Shown here: in pieces, positions 17,861-29,993 of the stretch
How positions within the stretch are numbered: position 1 is the first letter of the stretch
Layout: every line of letters begins with the position of its first letter
From: Oxalobacter formigenes
Lineage (GTDB): Bacteria > Pseudomonadota > Gammaproteobacteria > Burkholderiales > Burkholderiaceae_D
Direction of reading: 5' to 3'
DNA length: 39,352 nucleotides
Assembly (NCBI GenBank): GCA_949290765.1
Contig: CASETG010000076.1
Location: forward strand, 1-39,352
Notes under the pieces: generated by a model
What the model saw: the letters and a program-made list of their open reading frames with translations, nothing else
What the model was told of the DNA's origin: nothing
The model's database searches: none
Position numbers and translations under genes: made by a program

Positions 17861-19966
17861 TCAATGTGTTGACACATCGTTGGCAAAACCGGTGCGGAAC
17901 AGCTCGAGAAAGGCTTTTGCCTTGACGCGTGTTTCCTCGAATTCTTCTTCCGGGTCGGACAGTGCCGTGATGGCGCCGCCTACGCCGAATGTCATGGTAC
18001 CGTGCGACATGACGAGTGTCCGGATGACGATACTCAAATCCACGGCACCACACAGGGAAAAATAGCCGATGACACCGGAATAGATGCCGCGTGCGCCTCC
18101 TTCGAGTGAGTCCAGTATTTCCATGGTGCGCAGTTTGGGGGCTCCTGTCATGGAGCCGCCGGGAAATGCGGCGCGGATACATTGGCATGGCGAGGAATCT
18201 TCGCGGATGGTTGATGTGATGGTGCTGACCAGCTGGTGAACGGTCTGGTACGATTCAATGGCGAACAATTTCGGTACGGCGACGCTTCCGGGAGTCGCGG
18301 TTAGCCCGAGATCATGACGAACCAGATCGACGATCATCAGGTTTTCCGCCTGTTCTTTTTCGCTGGATGCCAGTGCTTCGTACAGTTGCCGGTCTTTTTC
18401 AGGGTCGTGCGATCTGGGGCGTGTTCCCTTGATGGGTTTCGATTCGGCGATGCGGTTTCTGGAGATTTTCAGGAAGCGTTCCGGTGAGCAGCTCAGGATA
18501 TGCAGGTCATCCAGTTGAAGGTATGCGCCGTAAGGGCTGGGGTTGTTGCGACGCAGGATGCGGTATGCCGTCCAGGGATCGGCATCCGTGTGTCCGACAG
18601 CCGTGTTGGTGAGGCAGACCTCGTAAGTTTCGCCCTGACGGATGTAGTCCTGGCTTTTCAGGATCAGTTCGATGTATGTCTGTTTGTCGTGCCTGAGCCG
18701 GAATGGCGCCTTGATAGGCAGATGCGACGGCAGATCAGGGAGGTGTGTGCCGGTCTGTCGGGATGTGTGGAGCAGGTTTTCTGTTTCATCCAGCCATTTC
18801 ATGGCGTCTGCGTGCGCGTTTTTTTCCGATAAAGCCAGCAAATGAATCTGTTTTTCCTGATGGTCGATGACGATGCCGCGGTCGCAGAACAACAGCATGG
18901 CATCCGGACAGTGGGAAGGGTGGACATGTTCGGCCATGCCGTCCGCTTTCATTTCGTAGCCGATGTAACCCATCCATCCCAGCATGAATTCAAAGGGTGT
19001 GTCGATACCGTCGCAAGGGATGCGGTTTTTTGCCAGATCCTCGTCCAGCCAGTCGAAAAAGGAATGACTGACGGTGTGGGTACCGGCGCAGTCCGTTATA
19101 TGGATGGTTCGGGTGGCGATATCGGCTTTGGCGATACGGCCGAGTGGTCCGTTAGCACACCCCATGAAGGAAAATCGTCCTGAACCGTAGCCGCTGCGAT
19201 TGCTGTCGAGCCAGATGGCATGGGTATGTTGTCTGAAGCAGGTGTCGAACAGGTATTCACTGTCGATGTCGTATGACAGGCGACGGTGGTGCAGGACGAG
19301 TGAAGTATGTTCCGGACGAACGGACAGGGGGGGAACGGCAGGTTTTGCCGGTGGAAGGGCAAACGGGCTTCTGTCGTGGCGCCGGTTCCAGTCTTTTGTC
19401 AGCCTGTCGAAGTTTTCAAGAAGTCGGCGACCGAATGTCGTTCCGATGGATTCAGGATGAAATTGTACGCCCCATTGTGGCAAGGTCCGGTGCCTGACTG
19501 CCATGATGGTGCCGTCTTCGGCATGGGCAGTGGCAACCAGTGTTTCCGGGAGTCTGTCCACGGCAAGGGAATGGTATCGGATGGCCGTGAACGGGGAGGG
19601 GATATGCTCGAACAGGCCGGTGCCGTCGTGTGTGATATACGAGCGTCGGCCGTGACGTGCATGGACGGCGGGACCGACATGGCCGCCATGAAGGTGGCAG
19701 ATGCCCTGATGTCCCAGACAAATGCCGAGTACCGGTACGGTGTCTTGCAGAATGGCGTCGCGGCAGATGCCGAAGTCACGTTCGATGTCCGGGCGTCCCG
19801 GACCGGGCGAAATCACGATATTGTCGAATCGTTGCAATATATCCGGGTGCCAGTCACGCGCATCGTTCGGTATGACGGTCGGCGCACAGCCATTGACGGT
19901 CAGAATCAGGTGGTAAAGGTTGCAGGTAAAGGAATCGTAGTTGTCGATCAGCAGGGTTTTAGTCAA
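17861..19966 (-). CDS. pabB: Fused aminodeoxychorismate synthase (PabA-PabB)
   Basis: This bifunctional enzyme makes aminodeoxychorismate from chorismate and glutamine for folate synthesis. Residues 1 to about 190 are the glutamine amidotransferase, with nucleophile C83 in GICLGHQG and H170/E172 in QFHPES. Residues from about 230 form the chorismate-binding synthase, with ESKPIKGTRPR (the PIKGT lysine marks PabB over anthranilate synthase), IVDLVRHDLG and GGSMTGAPK. It is 701 residues if it begins at TTG 19966. That start overlaps the preceding methyltransferase stop as TTGA, has GGAGAA ten bases upstream, and is followed at once by the conserved TKTLLIDNYDSF. The longer frame to 20071 has no homologous feel. 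Confidence 0.9.
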   Translation of the reverse strand: MTKTLLIDNYDSFTCNLYHLILTVNGCAPTVIPNDARDWHPDILQRFDNIVISPGPGRPDIERDFGICRDAILQDTVPVLGICLGHQGICHLHGGHVGPAVHARHGRRSYITHDGTGLFEHIPSPFTAIRYHSLAVDRLPETLVATAHAEDGTIMAVRHRTLPQWGVQFHPESIGTTFGRRLLENFDRLTKDWNRRHDRSPFALPPAKPAVPPLSVRPEHTSLVLHHRRLSYDIDSEYLFDTCFRQHTHAIWLDSNRSGYGSGRFSFMGCANGPLGRIAKADIATRTIHITDCAGTHTVSHSFFDWLDEDLAKNRIPCDGIDTPFEFMLGWMGYIGYEMKADGMAEHVHPSHCPDAMLLFCDRGIVIDHQEKQIHLLALSEKNAHADAMKWLDETENLLHTSRQTGTHLPDLPSHLPIKAPFRLRHDKQTYIELILKSQDYIRQGETYEVCLTNTAVGHTDADPWTAYRILRRNNPSPYGAYLQLDDLHILSCSPERFLKISRNRIAESKPIKGTRPRSHDPEKDRQLYEALASSEKEQAENLMIVDLVRHDLGLTATPGSVAVPKLFAIESYQTVHQLVSTITSTIREDSSPCQCIRAAFPGGSMTGAPKLRTMEILDSLEGGARGIYSGVIGYFSLCGAVDLSIVIRTLVMSHGTMTFGVGGAITALSDPEEEFEETRVKAKAFLELFRTGFANDVSTH

Positions 19967-21210
19967 TTTGGCGTTTCTCCGGCGGATGGCGCAGGACGTG
20001 CGATACGGAACGTGACCGGTTTGCGGGCGCGGTTGGAGCCGGCAACCATATCGAAACGGAACAGGCGGCATTCGATAGGGCCATTGTAAAAAGGCGTTTT
20101 GCGCGATTCTTTCAGGCGAAGCAGTTTGGGAACGTTGAAATCGGCGGTAAACAGGAAAACGCGCCAGCCCGGGAATCGTTGTTTCAGGGTGGTTCCGAAT
20201 GCCTGATAGAAGCGGGTGGCGCGCTCGTTTTCTTCCAGATTACGGTTGCCTCGTACACCGATACGTTCGCCGTATGGCGGATTGGTCAGAATGATGCCGG
20301 GTTTTTCGGACGGCAGCCGGATTTCCTGTGCTTCGATCTGGTGGAGCGGGATGTCGAATGTGATGCCGGCCGCTTTCAGATTGTGGCGAGTCATGTCCAG
20401 CATGTCGCCTGAGATGTCGCTGCCGAAGATCGACGGTTCCGATGGTGCCGGGTTGAGGCGAACTGCCGATTTCATGGCCTGCCATTTTTCACGATCGAAT
20501 CCGGTGAATTTTTCGAACGAGAAGGTGCGGTTGAGGCCGGGCGGAATGCCCAGCATGATTTGTGCCGCTTCTATCAGAATGGTGCCCGATCCGCACATGG
20601 GATCCAGTAGCGGGATGCCGGGTTTCCAGCCGGCCGTTCTGAGCAGTCCTGCAGCAAGGTTTTCACGCAGCGGCGCATCGCCCGTTTCATGACGCCATCC
20701 CCGTTTGAACAGGGCTTCTCCCGAGGTATCCAGATACAGGGTGACGTTGTGCGCATCCAGAAATCCGGCGATGCGGATGTCAGGCGTGTGGGTGTTGACG
20801 GAGGGACGCGTGCCGGTGAAGCTCCTGAAGCGGTCCACGATACCATCCTTGATGCGCAGGGTGGTGAAATTCAGGCTTTTCAGCGGGGAACGGATGGCGG
20901 TGACATCGATACGGATGGTGTTCTCCACGCCGAACCATGTTTCCCAGGGTTGTTTGACGGCCAGGCGGTATATATCTTCTTCGTGACGATAGGACGACTG
21001 GGCGACACGTTGCAAGACACGCGATGCGATGCGCGAATGCAGGTTGATGAGCCAGCCGTCATGCTGCTGTCCGGAACAGTGGACGCCGCCCGGAATGGTC
21101 TGGTGAATACGGAGCGTGTCGCTTTTGGCGGCGATTTCCTGCAGTTCTTCGGCAAGGGCAGCCTCAAGTCCTCGCGGACAAGGGCAAAAATAGGAATGGA
21201 TTGTCGGCAT
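19963..21210 (-). CDS. THUMP-domain class I RNA methyltransferase (RlmL N-half-like)
   Basis: This enzyme would transfer methyl groups from S-adenosylmethionine to RNA, probably making m2G in 23S rRNA as RlmL does. The 415 residues start with a ferredoxin-like/THUMP RNA-binding region (about 1-160). The methyltransferase domain follows, with LLDPMCGSGTILIEAA as motif I and ILTNPPYGERIG as the NPPY catalytic motif. It lacks the second (RlmK) methyltransferase domain fused in E. coli, so it corresponds to the first half. The ATG at 21210 has AGGTAA upstream. It lies 30 bases after proA and overlaps the fused pab gene by four bases. Confidence 0.88.
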   Translation of the reverse strand: MPTIHSYFCPCPRGLEAALAEELQEIAAKSDTLRIHQTIPGGVHCSGQQHDGWLINLHSRIASRVLQRVAQSSYRHEEDIYRLAVKQPWETWFGVENTIRIDVTAIRSPLKSLNFTTLRIKDGIVDRFRSFTGTRPSVNTHTPDIRIAGFLDAHNVTLYLDTSGEALFKRGWRHETGDAPLRENLAAGLLRTAGWKPGIPLLDPMCGSGTILIEAAQIMLGIPPGLNRTFSFEKFTGFDREKWQAMKSAVRLNPAPSEPSIFGSDISGDMLDMTRHNLKAAGITFDIPLHQIEAQEIRLPSEKPGIILTNPPYGERIGVRGNRNLEENERATRFYQAFGTTLKQRFPGWRVFLFTADFNVPKLLRLKESRKTPFYNGPIECRLFRFDMVAGSNRARKPVTFRIARPAPSAGETPN

Positions 21211-21240
21211 ATCGGTTACCTGTTGACCGTAGTGGATGGA

Positions 21241-22506
21241 TTATTTCCTGATTTCGCCATGTCCCAGCACGACATATTTCATGGATGTCAGACCTTCCAG
21301 ACCGACGGGGCCGCGTGCATGCAACTTGTCGTTCGAGATGCCGATTTCCGCGCCCAGGCCGTATTCGAAACCGTCTGCGAAACGGGTCGATGCATTGACC
21401 ATGACAGAGGATGAGTCCACTTCTCTCAGAAAACGGAGGGCATGGCTGTAGTTTTCCGTGATGATGGCGTCGGTGTGCTTGGATGAATAACGGTTGATAT
21501 GGTCGATCGCTTCGTCGAGGTTGTTGACGATGCGAACCGACAGGATAGGCGCCAGATATTCCGTTTCCCAGTCGGCTTCTGTGGCTCGTGCCAGATAGGG
21601 GTAATCATAGAGGATGTCATACGCTTTTTCGTCGCATCTCAATTCGACTTCCTCGTCATGATAACGTTTGGCTAGCATGGACAAGGCTTCCAGCGCCACG
21701 TTTTTCGAGACCAGAAGCGTTTCCATTGTGTTGCAGGTGCCATAACGCTGGCATTTGGCGTTGAATGCGATTTCGGCGGCTTTTTCAAGGTCGGCACAAT
21801 CATCGATGTAGATATGGCAGATGCCGTCCAGATGCTTGATCATGGGGATTTTCGATTCGCGCATGAGCCGTTCGATCAGACCTTTGCCGCCGCGCGGTAC
21901 GATGACGTCGACGTATTCGGTCATGGTGATGAGTTCGCCGACCGCGGCACGGTCGGTCGTTTCGACGACCTGTACTGCCTGCTCGGGCAATCCGGCATGT
22001 CTCAGGCCTTCGCGCACGAGCGATGCCAGTACCTGATTGCAATGGATGGCTTCGGATCCGCCGCGCAAAATGGTGGCATTGCCGCTTTTGATACACAGCC
22101 CGGCCGCATCGACGGTTACGTTGGGGCGCGCTTCGTAAATGATGCCGATGACACCAAGGGGGACTCGCATCTGGCCTACCTGTATGCCGGACGGACGCAA
22201 TCTGAGATTGGTGATTTCACCGATAGGGTCTGCAAGGGAAGCGATCTGTTCCAGTCCGGCGGCCATGGTTTCGATGGCTTTTTCCGAGAGGGTCAGACGA
22301 TCCAGCAATGCAGGTTCCAGACCGTTTTCTCCGGCGATGTCCAGGTCTTTCCGGTTTGCAGCACGCAGTAGCGCCACATCGCGGCGAATCGCTTCGGCGA
22401 TATATCGCAAAGCGCGGTTCTTGGTGTCGGTATCCGCTCTGGCCATTTCGCTGGCGGCTTTGCGGGCCTGTTGCCCGATACGGGTCATGTAACTTTTGAT
22501 GTCCAT
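21241..22506 (-). CDS. proA: Glutamate-5-semialdehyde dehydrogenase (gamma-glutamyl phosphate reductase)
   Basis: This cytoplasmic NADPH enzyme reduces gamma-glutamyl phosphate to glutamate semialdehyde, the second step of proline synthesis. The 421 residues match the family. [22 protein letters not shown] is seen around residues 122-143, and the catalytic cysteine is C258 in RYGTCNT. The ribosome site is weak. It lies 58 bases after holA, in the conserved order leuS-lptE-holA-proA. The proB kinase is not in the window. Confidence 0.97.
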   Translation of the reverse strand: MDIKSYMTRIGQQARKAASEMARADTDTKNRALRYIAEAIRRDVALLRAANRKDLDIAGENGLEPALLDRLTLSEKAIETMAAGLEQIASLADPIGEITNLRLRPSGIQVGQMRVPLGVIGIIYEARPNVTVDAAGLCIKSGNATILRGGSEAIHCNQVLASLVREGLRHAGLPEQAVQVVETTDRAAVGELITMTEYVDVIVPRGGKGLIERLMRESKIPMIKHLDGICHIYIDDCADLEKAAEIAFNAKCQRYGTCNTMETLLVSKNVALEALSMLAKRYHDEEVELRCDEKAYDILYDYPYLARATEADWETEYLAPILSVRIVNNLDEAIDHINRYSSKHTDAIITENYSHALRFLREVDSSSVMVNASTRFADGFEYGLGAEIGISNDKLHARGPVGLEGLTSMKYVVLGHGEIRK

Positions 22507-22564
22507 TGTCGCGTATGTGGTTGGTGTCTGGAAAAAATAACGTTACCATCGAGCGGGTATCCGT

Positions 22565-23581
22565 TCAAGGGTGTGCCAGCGACAAGCCCAGTTGTGTCAG
22601 GGCGTCCCATGCATCGTCCATCCATGAGGCGGAGCGCAATCCCTTGATGATACGGTCGATTTGTGCCGTTTGTTGCAGTGCGGCACGGATATCCGTCTTG
22701 TCCAGCCTGTTCGCCGCTGTTTGTATCAGACGCTCTCTGGGACCCCACAGGCGGAGTGTTTTGGCGATACCGGAAAAGGATTGTCCGTTTTCAAGTGCGA
22801 TTTTGCATTTGAGCAGTGTCCGTATTTCTTCGGTGAAAGTCCAGAGTATGAGCGGCAGCGGTTCGCCTTCGCCTTTCAGGCCTTCCATCATCCGGATGAA
22901 ACGGCTCCGGTTGCCGCTCAACATGGCTTCGTTCAGTTTGAAGATGTCGTAGCGTGCGACGTTGAGAACCGATTGGCGGACTTGCTCGAAGTCCAGTTCG
23001 CCTTCCGGATAGAGCAGGCCGAGTTTCATGATTTCCTGATGTGCCGCCAGCAGGTTCCCTTCCACACGTTCCGTCAGAAATTCGATGCATTCCCGGCTGG
23101 CACTTTGATGCTGTTTTTTCAGTCTCGCCATGATCCAGTTGCCGAGGCGTGAAATGTCGATGGTCGGAATTTCGATATAGATGCCGTTTTTTTGCAGTGC
23201 GGTCACCCATGCGGATTTCCGGGTCGCCATGTCGAGTCTGGGCAGGGTGATCAGCGTGATATTGTCCGTGTGGGGGGCGGCGACATATTCCTGCAATGCC
23301 TGACTGCCTTCTTTTCCGGGTTTGCCTCCGGGGATGCGCAATTCGATGAGTTTCCGGTCGCCGAACAGCGACATGGCATTGTTGGCTGCGTGCAGTTGTC
23401 CCCATTTGAATCCGCGTTCGACGGTCATGACTTCCCGTTCGCCCACGTTTTGGCGACGCGCTGCCTGACGGATCATGTCGGCGGATTCCAGCAGCAGGAG
23501 TTGTTCATCGCCCGTCAGGATATACAGGGATGCCAGTTCCTGATTCAGATGAGACTCGAGCGTTTCATATTTGAGCAGCAT
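22565..23581 (-). CDS. holA: DNA polymerase III subunit delta
   Basis: The delta subunit is the wrench of the clamp loader that opens the sliding clamp during DNA replication. The 338 residues have the expected AAA+-like layout without a working Walker A. They include the N-terminal YILTGDEQLLL region, the VERGFKWGQL segment and a C-terminal helical collar. It starts 12 bases after lptE, so the two are probably translated from one message. The leuS-lptE-holA order is conserved in many proteobacteria. Confidence 0.95.
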   Translation of the reverse strand: MLLKYETLESHLNQELASLYILTGDEQLLLLESADMIRQAARRQNVGEREVMTVERGFKWGQLHAANNAMSLFGDRKLIELRIPGGKPGKEGSQALQEYVAAPHTDNITLITLPRLDMATRKSAWVTALQKNGIYIEIPTIDISRLGNWIMARLKKQHQSASRECIEFLTERVEGNLLAAHQEIMKLGLLYPEGELDFEQVRQSVLNVARYDIFKLNEAMLSGNRSRFIRMMEGLKGEGEPLPLILWTFTEEIRTLLKCKIALENGQSFSGIAKTLRLWGPRERLIQTAANRLDKTDIRAALQQTAQIDRIIKGLRSASWMDDAWDALTQLGLSLAHP

Positions 23582-23593
23582 ATATTCAGGCAG

Positions 23594-24163
23594 TCAGGGG
23601 CGCTTTGTACCGGAGGCATTGTCCCCGGAATAGGCGGTATTGTCCGCACCGGTCATATCGATGCTTGCCAGCCGACGGAGCAGGCGTTGCGCCATGTCCG
23701 ATTGCATGTCCTTGTACAGCAAAATTGCCTCGTTTTCCTTGGACAACGCTTCCGAGTCGTCGTAGGTCATGGTTCTGCGAAGCGTCACTTTGGTGGGGGC
23801 TAGCAGTACTTTTCCCTGTGCTGTCTTGATCATGTATTCCAGGTCGTAATGCAGGGAATATTCGCGCACACGTCCCTGTACGTTGTAAGTCAGGATTTCC
23901 CTGCGGTTTTTTTCCGAAATGGCGGACAGGATGACTTCGGCTTCCTGCGGACTGTTGACGATCCGGGTGGCGTTCATACCCTGGATTTGCCGTTTCAGGA
24001 CACTGGCGGTATGCGAGTTGGCAGGAAAGTCGATATACAGCGTGGAAAACGGGAAGTCGTAATTGCCACGCAAATGGAAGCCGCATGAAACCAGTAAGAT
24101 GGCTGTTGCGGCGATTGCGAACCTGGCAAGCAGGGATACCGGTTTCATGAGGGCTTTTTTCAT
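23594..24163 (-). CDS. lptE: LPS assembly lipoprotein LptE
   Basis: LptE is an outer-membrane lipoprotein that plugs the LptD barrel and helps insert lipopolysaccharide. The 189 residues start with a lipoprotein signal peptide whose lipobox LVSC ends at C27. CGFHLRG follows directly, the standard mature LptE opening. The body shows the family's YSLHYDLEYMI strand region and a helical C-terminus. AGGA lies eight bases before ATG 24163. It starts 18 bases after leuS. Confidence 0.94.
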   Translation of the reverse strand: MKKALMKPVSLLARFAIAATAILLVSCGFHLRGNYDFPFSTLYIDFPANSHTASVLKRQIQGMNATRIVNSPQEAEVILSAISEKNRREILTYNVQGRVREYSLHYDLEYMIKTAQGKVLLAPTKVTLRRTMTYDDSEALSKENEAILLYKDMQSDMAQRLLRRLASIDMTGADNTAYSGDNASGTKRP

Positions 24164-24181
24164 AGACTGTCCTGTTGGATA

Positions 24182-26827
<2,646 letters not shown>

Positions 26828-26942
26828 CTACACAAATAAGGTTGTTCGGTTCGGTACGGTGTCGTTATGATAATACGATCACGTTGGGATGGCGTATTCA
26901 TGAGCCGTGCCGGACGGTATGTGCCGACACGGTGGCGGATGA

Positions 26943-27749
26943 TTATTTCAGATGCAGAACATCCTGCATGTCGAAAAGACCGTCGGTCTTGTCGGCCAGA
27001 AAGCGTGCGGCACGCAGGCTGCCTTGTGCGTAGGTGGCGCGGCTGGCGGATTTGTGCGTGATTTCGATTCGTTCGCCGGTGCCGGCAAAGAGTACGGTAT
27101 GATCGCCGACGATATCGCCGCCGCGGATCGTCGAGAATCCGATGGTCGACGGGTCGCGTTCACCGGTGATGCCTTCGCGGGAATAGACGGCGCATTCCCG
27201 AAGGTCGCGTCCGATGGCGTTGGCGATGACTTCGCCCATCTTGAGCGCCGTTCCGGACGGTGCATCCACTTTATGGCGGTGGTGCGCTTCGATGACTTCG
27301 ATATCGTAGCCTTCGGCGAAATTTCTGGCTGCGATTTCGAGCAGTTTCATGGTGACGTTGACGCCGACGCTCATGTTCGGCGCGAATACAACGGGAATGG
27401 TTTTTGCCGCCTGTTCGATGGCCTTTTTACCGTTCTCGTCGAAGCCGGTCGTGCCGATGATCATTTTGATTTTATGGCTTGCGCAATAGGCAAGGTGTTC
27501 GAGCGTTCCTTCCGGACGGGTGAAGTCGATGACATATTCGGCATCCTTAAATGCCTTTTCCATGTCGGATTCGATACGGACGCCCGTGGTTTCGCCAAGA
27601 AACAGTCCGGCGTCGTTGCCGATTCCCGGAGCGTTGGCGACATCAAGCGCGCCGGTGAGGATGGCGTCGTCCGCGCGCAAGACGGCCTCGATCAACATGC
27701 GGCCCATACGGCCGTTGGCTCCTGCAATTGCTATTTTCATTTTGTTCAT
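26943..27749 (-). CDS. dapB: 4-hydroxy-tetrahydrodipicolinate reductase
   Basis: DapB uses NAD(P)H to reduce the dapA product in the diaminopimelate/lysine pathway, feeding cell-wall synthesis. The 268 residues show the dinucleotide loop GANGRMGR at 10-17. The active-site block [15 protein letters not shown] has H156 and K160 matching the catalytic His and Lys of E. coli. The ATG at 27749 overlaps the bamE stop as ATGA, so translation is coupled; a second ATG lies three codons in. bamE-dapB adjacency is common in Burkholderiales as I recall. Confidence 0.97.
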   Translation of the reverse strand: MNKMKIAIAGANGRMGRMLIEAVLRADDAILTGALDVANAPGIGNDAGLFLGETTGVRIESDMEKAFKDAEYVIDFTRPEGTLEHLAYCASHKIKMIIGTTGFDENGKKAIEQAAKTIPVVFAPNMSVGVNVTMKLLEIAARNFAEGYDIEVIEAHHRHKVDAPSGTALKMGEVIANAIGRDLRECAVYSREGITGERDPSTIGFSTIRGGDIVGDHTVLFAGTGERIEITHKSASRATYAQGSLRAARFLADKTDGLFDMQDVLHLK

Positions 27750-29398
27750 TGGATATTTCCGATCAATTCATCATTCGGTGAGTGCGGAAGCATTCTGCCG
27801 GCACGGTTCGGTGTGCTGATGGGCTCGAATGCACCGATGTTTCCAGAGGATGTTTCTTCTTCATCTTCATAGTCTGTCTGTGCGGGCGGTCTGGGCAGTG
27901 GCCGCACAATGCGTTTTGTCTGGCTCGATGGTACAGACGGTTCGGCAGCGCGTACGGGTTCGGACGTGCTGACAGGTTCAGGTGTGCGTACCGGTTCCGG
28001 AGATGGCAGCGCGACAGGTTCCGGTGCAGCCCGTGCGGCATCACGGGTGCGTGTTGCGGGAGTCTGGTCGCCTGCGGGTGCGGAACGTGGTTGCTGAACG
28101 CGAGCCGGTCCGGACGCGCCTGACGCTCTGGGCAGACGGATGGCGCCCGACGGACGAAGTGCCGGTTGTGTGACGGTAACCGGTGCGACCTGCGCGGCAC
28201 GACTCGTATCATCCGAATCGTCGGAAGTCGCGGTATCGTCAGACGGTTTCCGTGCCTGTTGCGGTTCGGCTGAGCCGGCGGATTCCGAGGGTTGTGCCTC
28301 TACGGTGTCGGCTGCGGTTTCGGATGTGCCAGACGGTTCGGCTGCGCTCGCCGTCTCTTTTCGAGCGTCTGCCGTTGCGGCGGCGGATGCGCCAACGGAT
28401 TCACGGGCAGTTGTTTCGGCTGTTTCCGCCGTTTCTTTTGTCGCTGCCTCGGTGTCGGTTTCTTTCTTCGTTTTGTCCGATACCTCGTCATCGGATGTGA
28501 TGTGCATCAGGTATTCTTTTTCGTTCGGCAGGTTGTCGCTCATGATGCGGTCGACCAGATTGCCGCTGAAGAAAATGGTGACGCGGTTGGTGGTCGTGGT
28601 GCCGTTCGGTTTCTGGAGACGGAACAGATAATCCCAGCGGTTGGCATGGAAGATGTCCATCAGCAGGGGGGTGCCCAGTACGAAACGTACCTGTTCCTTG
28701 GTCATGCCGTACTGTACTCTGGACAGCATTTCCGAGGAGACGAAATTGCCCTGCTGGATATTGAGTTTGTAGGGCGAGAGCATGTTCAGCCATTTTTTCA
28801 GGCCGGTCGGTTTGTTGTTCAGATCGTTTTCGGCAAGTGTCTCGTCCTGTCTTGCCGTATTGATTGCTGGTATCGGCTCGATGACGGTTTGGCGTCGCGG
28901 TTGTTCCATTAGGGACAGTTCGGATACAGTGCGTGACGTAACCGCCACTTCGTTGTCTTGCAGGACGGTTTGGGGCGCTGGTGATGATGCAACCGCGTTG
29001 TCTGGATGTCTGCGTTCCGTTTCGACCTGTTTCGGCCGGGTATCGGATTTTTCAGATATTTCGTTATTTTGACGAACCGTTTGTGCGGCAGGCGATGGTG
29101 CGACCATGCTGTCGGATTTCGGCAATTCTTCCATCCTTGCCGGTTCGGACAAGGTATCAGGTTCAGGAGAGGTCTGTGCTGCGCTTTCATGAACGCCGGC
29201 ATCGGCGGCAAGCGGTGCATTATCCTCTGTGCGGTCTGTTTTATCTGTCGCAACCGAGACTTTTTCGGTGTCTTCGGAAGGTTCAGCTTCGTCTATCAGG
29301 GGGTTTTTTGAAGCGCAACCGATTACGAAAACGGTTGCCGATGTTAGCAGTACAGGTGTACGAAGGTATCGCCACAAGCTGACCATTTTTTTATGCAT
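27746..29398 (-). CDS. bamE: BamE/OmlA outer-membrane assembly lipoprotein with long low-complexity arms
   Basis: BamE is a lipoprotein of the BAM complex that inserts beta-barrel proteins. Here only about residues 200-300 are the BamE fold, with [35 protein letters not shown] and RVTIFFSGN. The lipobox VIGC ends at C28. Between C28 and the core lie some 170 residues rich in Ser, Pro, Glu, Gln and Thr, including three imperfect repeats. After the core come some 250 residues, first Ala/Glu/Thr-rich, then Pro/Arg-rich with PEPV repeats. Usual BamE proteins are about 110-180 residues; this one has 550. I chose ATG 29398; ATG 29386 and a TTG at 29416 are alternatives. Divergent from fur and coupled to dapB. 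Confidence 0.88.
   Translation of the reverse strand: MHKKMVSLWRYLRTPVLLTSATVFVIGCASKNPLIDEAEPSEDTEKVSVATDKTDRTEDNAPLAADAGVHESAAQTSPEPDTLSEPARMEELPKSDSMVAPSPAAQTVRQNNEISEKSDTRPKQVETERRHPDNAVASSPAPQTVLQDNEVAVTSRTVSELSLMEQPRRQTVIEPIPAINTARQDETLAENDLNNKPTGLKKWLNMLSPYKLNIQQGNFVSSEMLSRVQYGMTKEQVRFVLGTPLLMDIFHANRWDYLFRLQKPNGTTTTNRVTIFFSGNLVDRIMSDNLPNEKEYLMHITSDDEVSDKTKKETDTEAATKETAETAETTARESVGASAAATADARKETASAAEPSGTSETAADTVEAQPSESAGSAEPQQARKPSDDTATSDDSDDTSRAAQVAPVTVTQPALRPSGAIRLPRASGASGPARVQQPRSAPAGDQTPATRTRDAARAAPEPVALPSPEPVRTPEPVSTSEPVRAAEPSVPSSQTKRIVRPLPRPPAQTDYEDEEETSSGNIGAFEPISTPNRAGRMLPHSPNDELIGNIQ
28811..29149 (-). repeat. Three imperfect tandem repeats inside bamE N-terminal arm
   Basis: The region coding for residues about 84-196 holds three units of roughly 37-40 residues. 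Each has a core like [26 protein letters not shown] and [13 protein letters not shown]. The first two are also recognisably similar at the DNA level, which points to duplication within the gene. Confidence 0.6.
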
Positions 29399-29427
29399 CA
29401 CGAAGTTGAATCCCAAGGGCTGTTTAT

Positions 29428-29455
29428 TGAGCAGATTTCACAAACACTATATGAT
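29428..29455 (+). promoter_or_regulatory. Candidate promoter for fur
   Basis: TTGAGC (29428-29433) and TATGAT (29450-29455) are 16 bases apart, about 54 bases before the fur ATG. GATAAT/AATAAA hexamers at 29462-29473 and another GATAAT at 29485-29490 lie just downstream. They resemble Fur-box halves but do not form a full box. Confidence 0.4.
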
Positions 29456-29480
29456 AAAGCAGATAATAATAAAGAACCAA
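29451..29480 (-). promoter_or_regulatory. Candidate promoter for bamE-dapB
   Basis: Read leftward, TTGGTT (29475-29480) and TATCAT (29451-29456) are 18 bases apart. The predicted start is about 45 bases before the bamE ATG. It overlaps the fur promoter on the other strand. Confidence 0.4.
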
Positions 29481-29508
29481 TTTTGATAATTGCAAACTTC
29501 TCAAAACG

Positions 29509-29928
29509 ATGAGTCATAATCCTGTCGAACTGAAGGCAACGGGGCTCAAGGCGACGTTGCCGCGATTGAAGATTCTCGATATTTTCCAGAAAAATGCCGA
29601 ACGGCATCTGAGTGCAGAAGATGTTTACCGGTTGTTGCTGTCGGACAAGCTCGAAATCGGGCTGGCGACGGTTTATCGGGTGCTGACACAGTTCGAGCAG
29701 GCCGGAATATTGTCGCGTAATTATTTTGAAACGGGCAAGGCCGTTTTCGAACTCAACGAGGGAACGCATCATGATCATATCGTCTGCGTGGATTGCGGGC
29801 ATGTGGAAGAGTTCCATGATGACGAGATCGAGAAAAGGCAGCAGGAAATCGCGGAACGCAACGGGTTCGAAATCGTCGATCATACGCTGGCGATTTACGG
29901 ACGATGCAGCAATTGCCGCCAGAAGTAA
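29509..29928 (+). CDS. fur: Ferric uptake regulator
   Basis: Fur is a cytoplasmic DNA-binding repressor that senses Fe2+ and switches off iron uptake genes. The 139 residues have the winged-helix domain ([12 protein letters not shown] to the [16 protein letters not shown] recognition region). The metal-binding dimerisation domain follows, with [16 protein letters not shown] and a second CXXC (CSNC) at the C-terminus. The ATG at 29509 has no strong ribosome site. Divergent from bamE as in many betaproteobacteria. A likely target, the feo operon with a good Fur box, is about 7 kb away. Confidence 0.97.
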   Translation: MSHNPVELKATGLKATLPRLKILDIFQKNAERHLSAEDVYRLLLSDKLEIGLATVYRVLTQFEQAGILSRNYFETGKAVFELNEGTHHDHIVCVDCGHVEEFHDDEIEKRQQEIAERNGFEIVDHTLAIYGRCSNCRQK

Positions 29929-29944
29929 TGCGAAGTGTTTGTTT

Positions 29945-29986
29945 TTCAGCAAAAAAGCCGTGAATTTTCACGGCTTTTTTGCTGAA
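29945..29986. terminator. Bidirectional terminator between fur and ClC gene
   Basis: The arms are 20-base perfect complements, built around AAAAAAGCCGTGAA and its partner, with a tiny loop of Ts. A and T runs on both sides allow termination of both convergent genes. Confidence 0.92.
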
Positions 29987-29993
29987 GGGGCAT

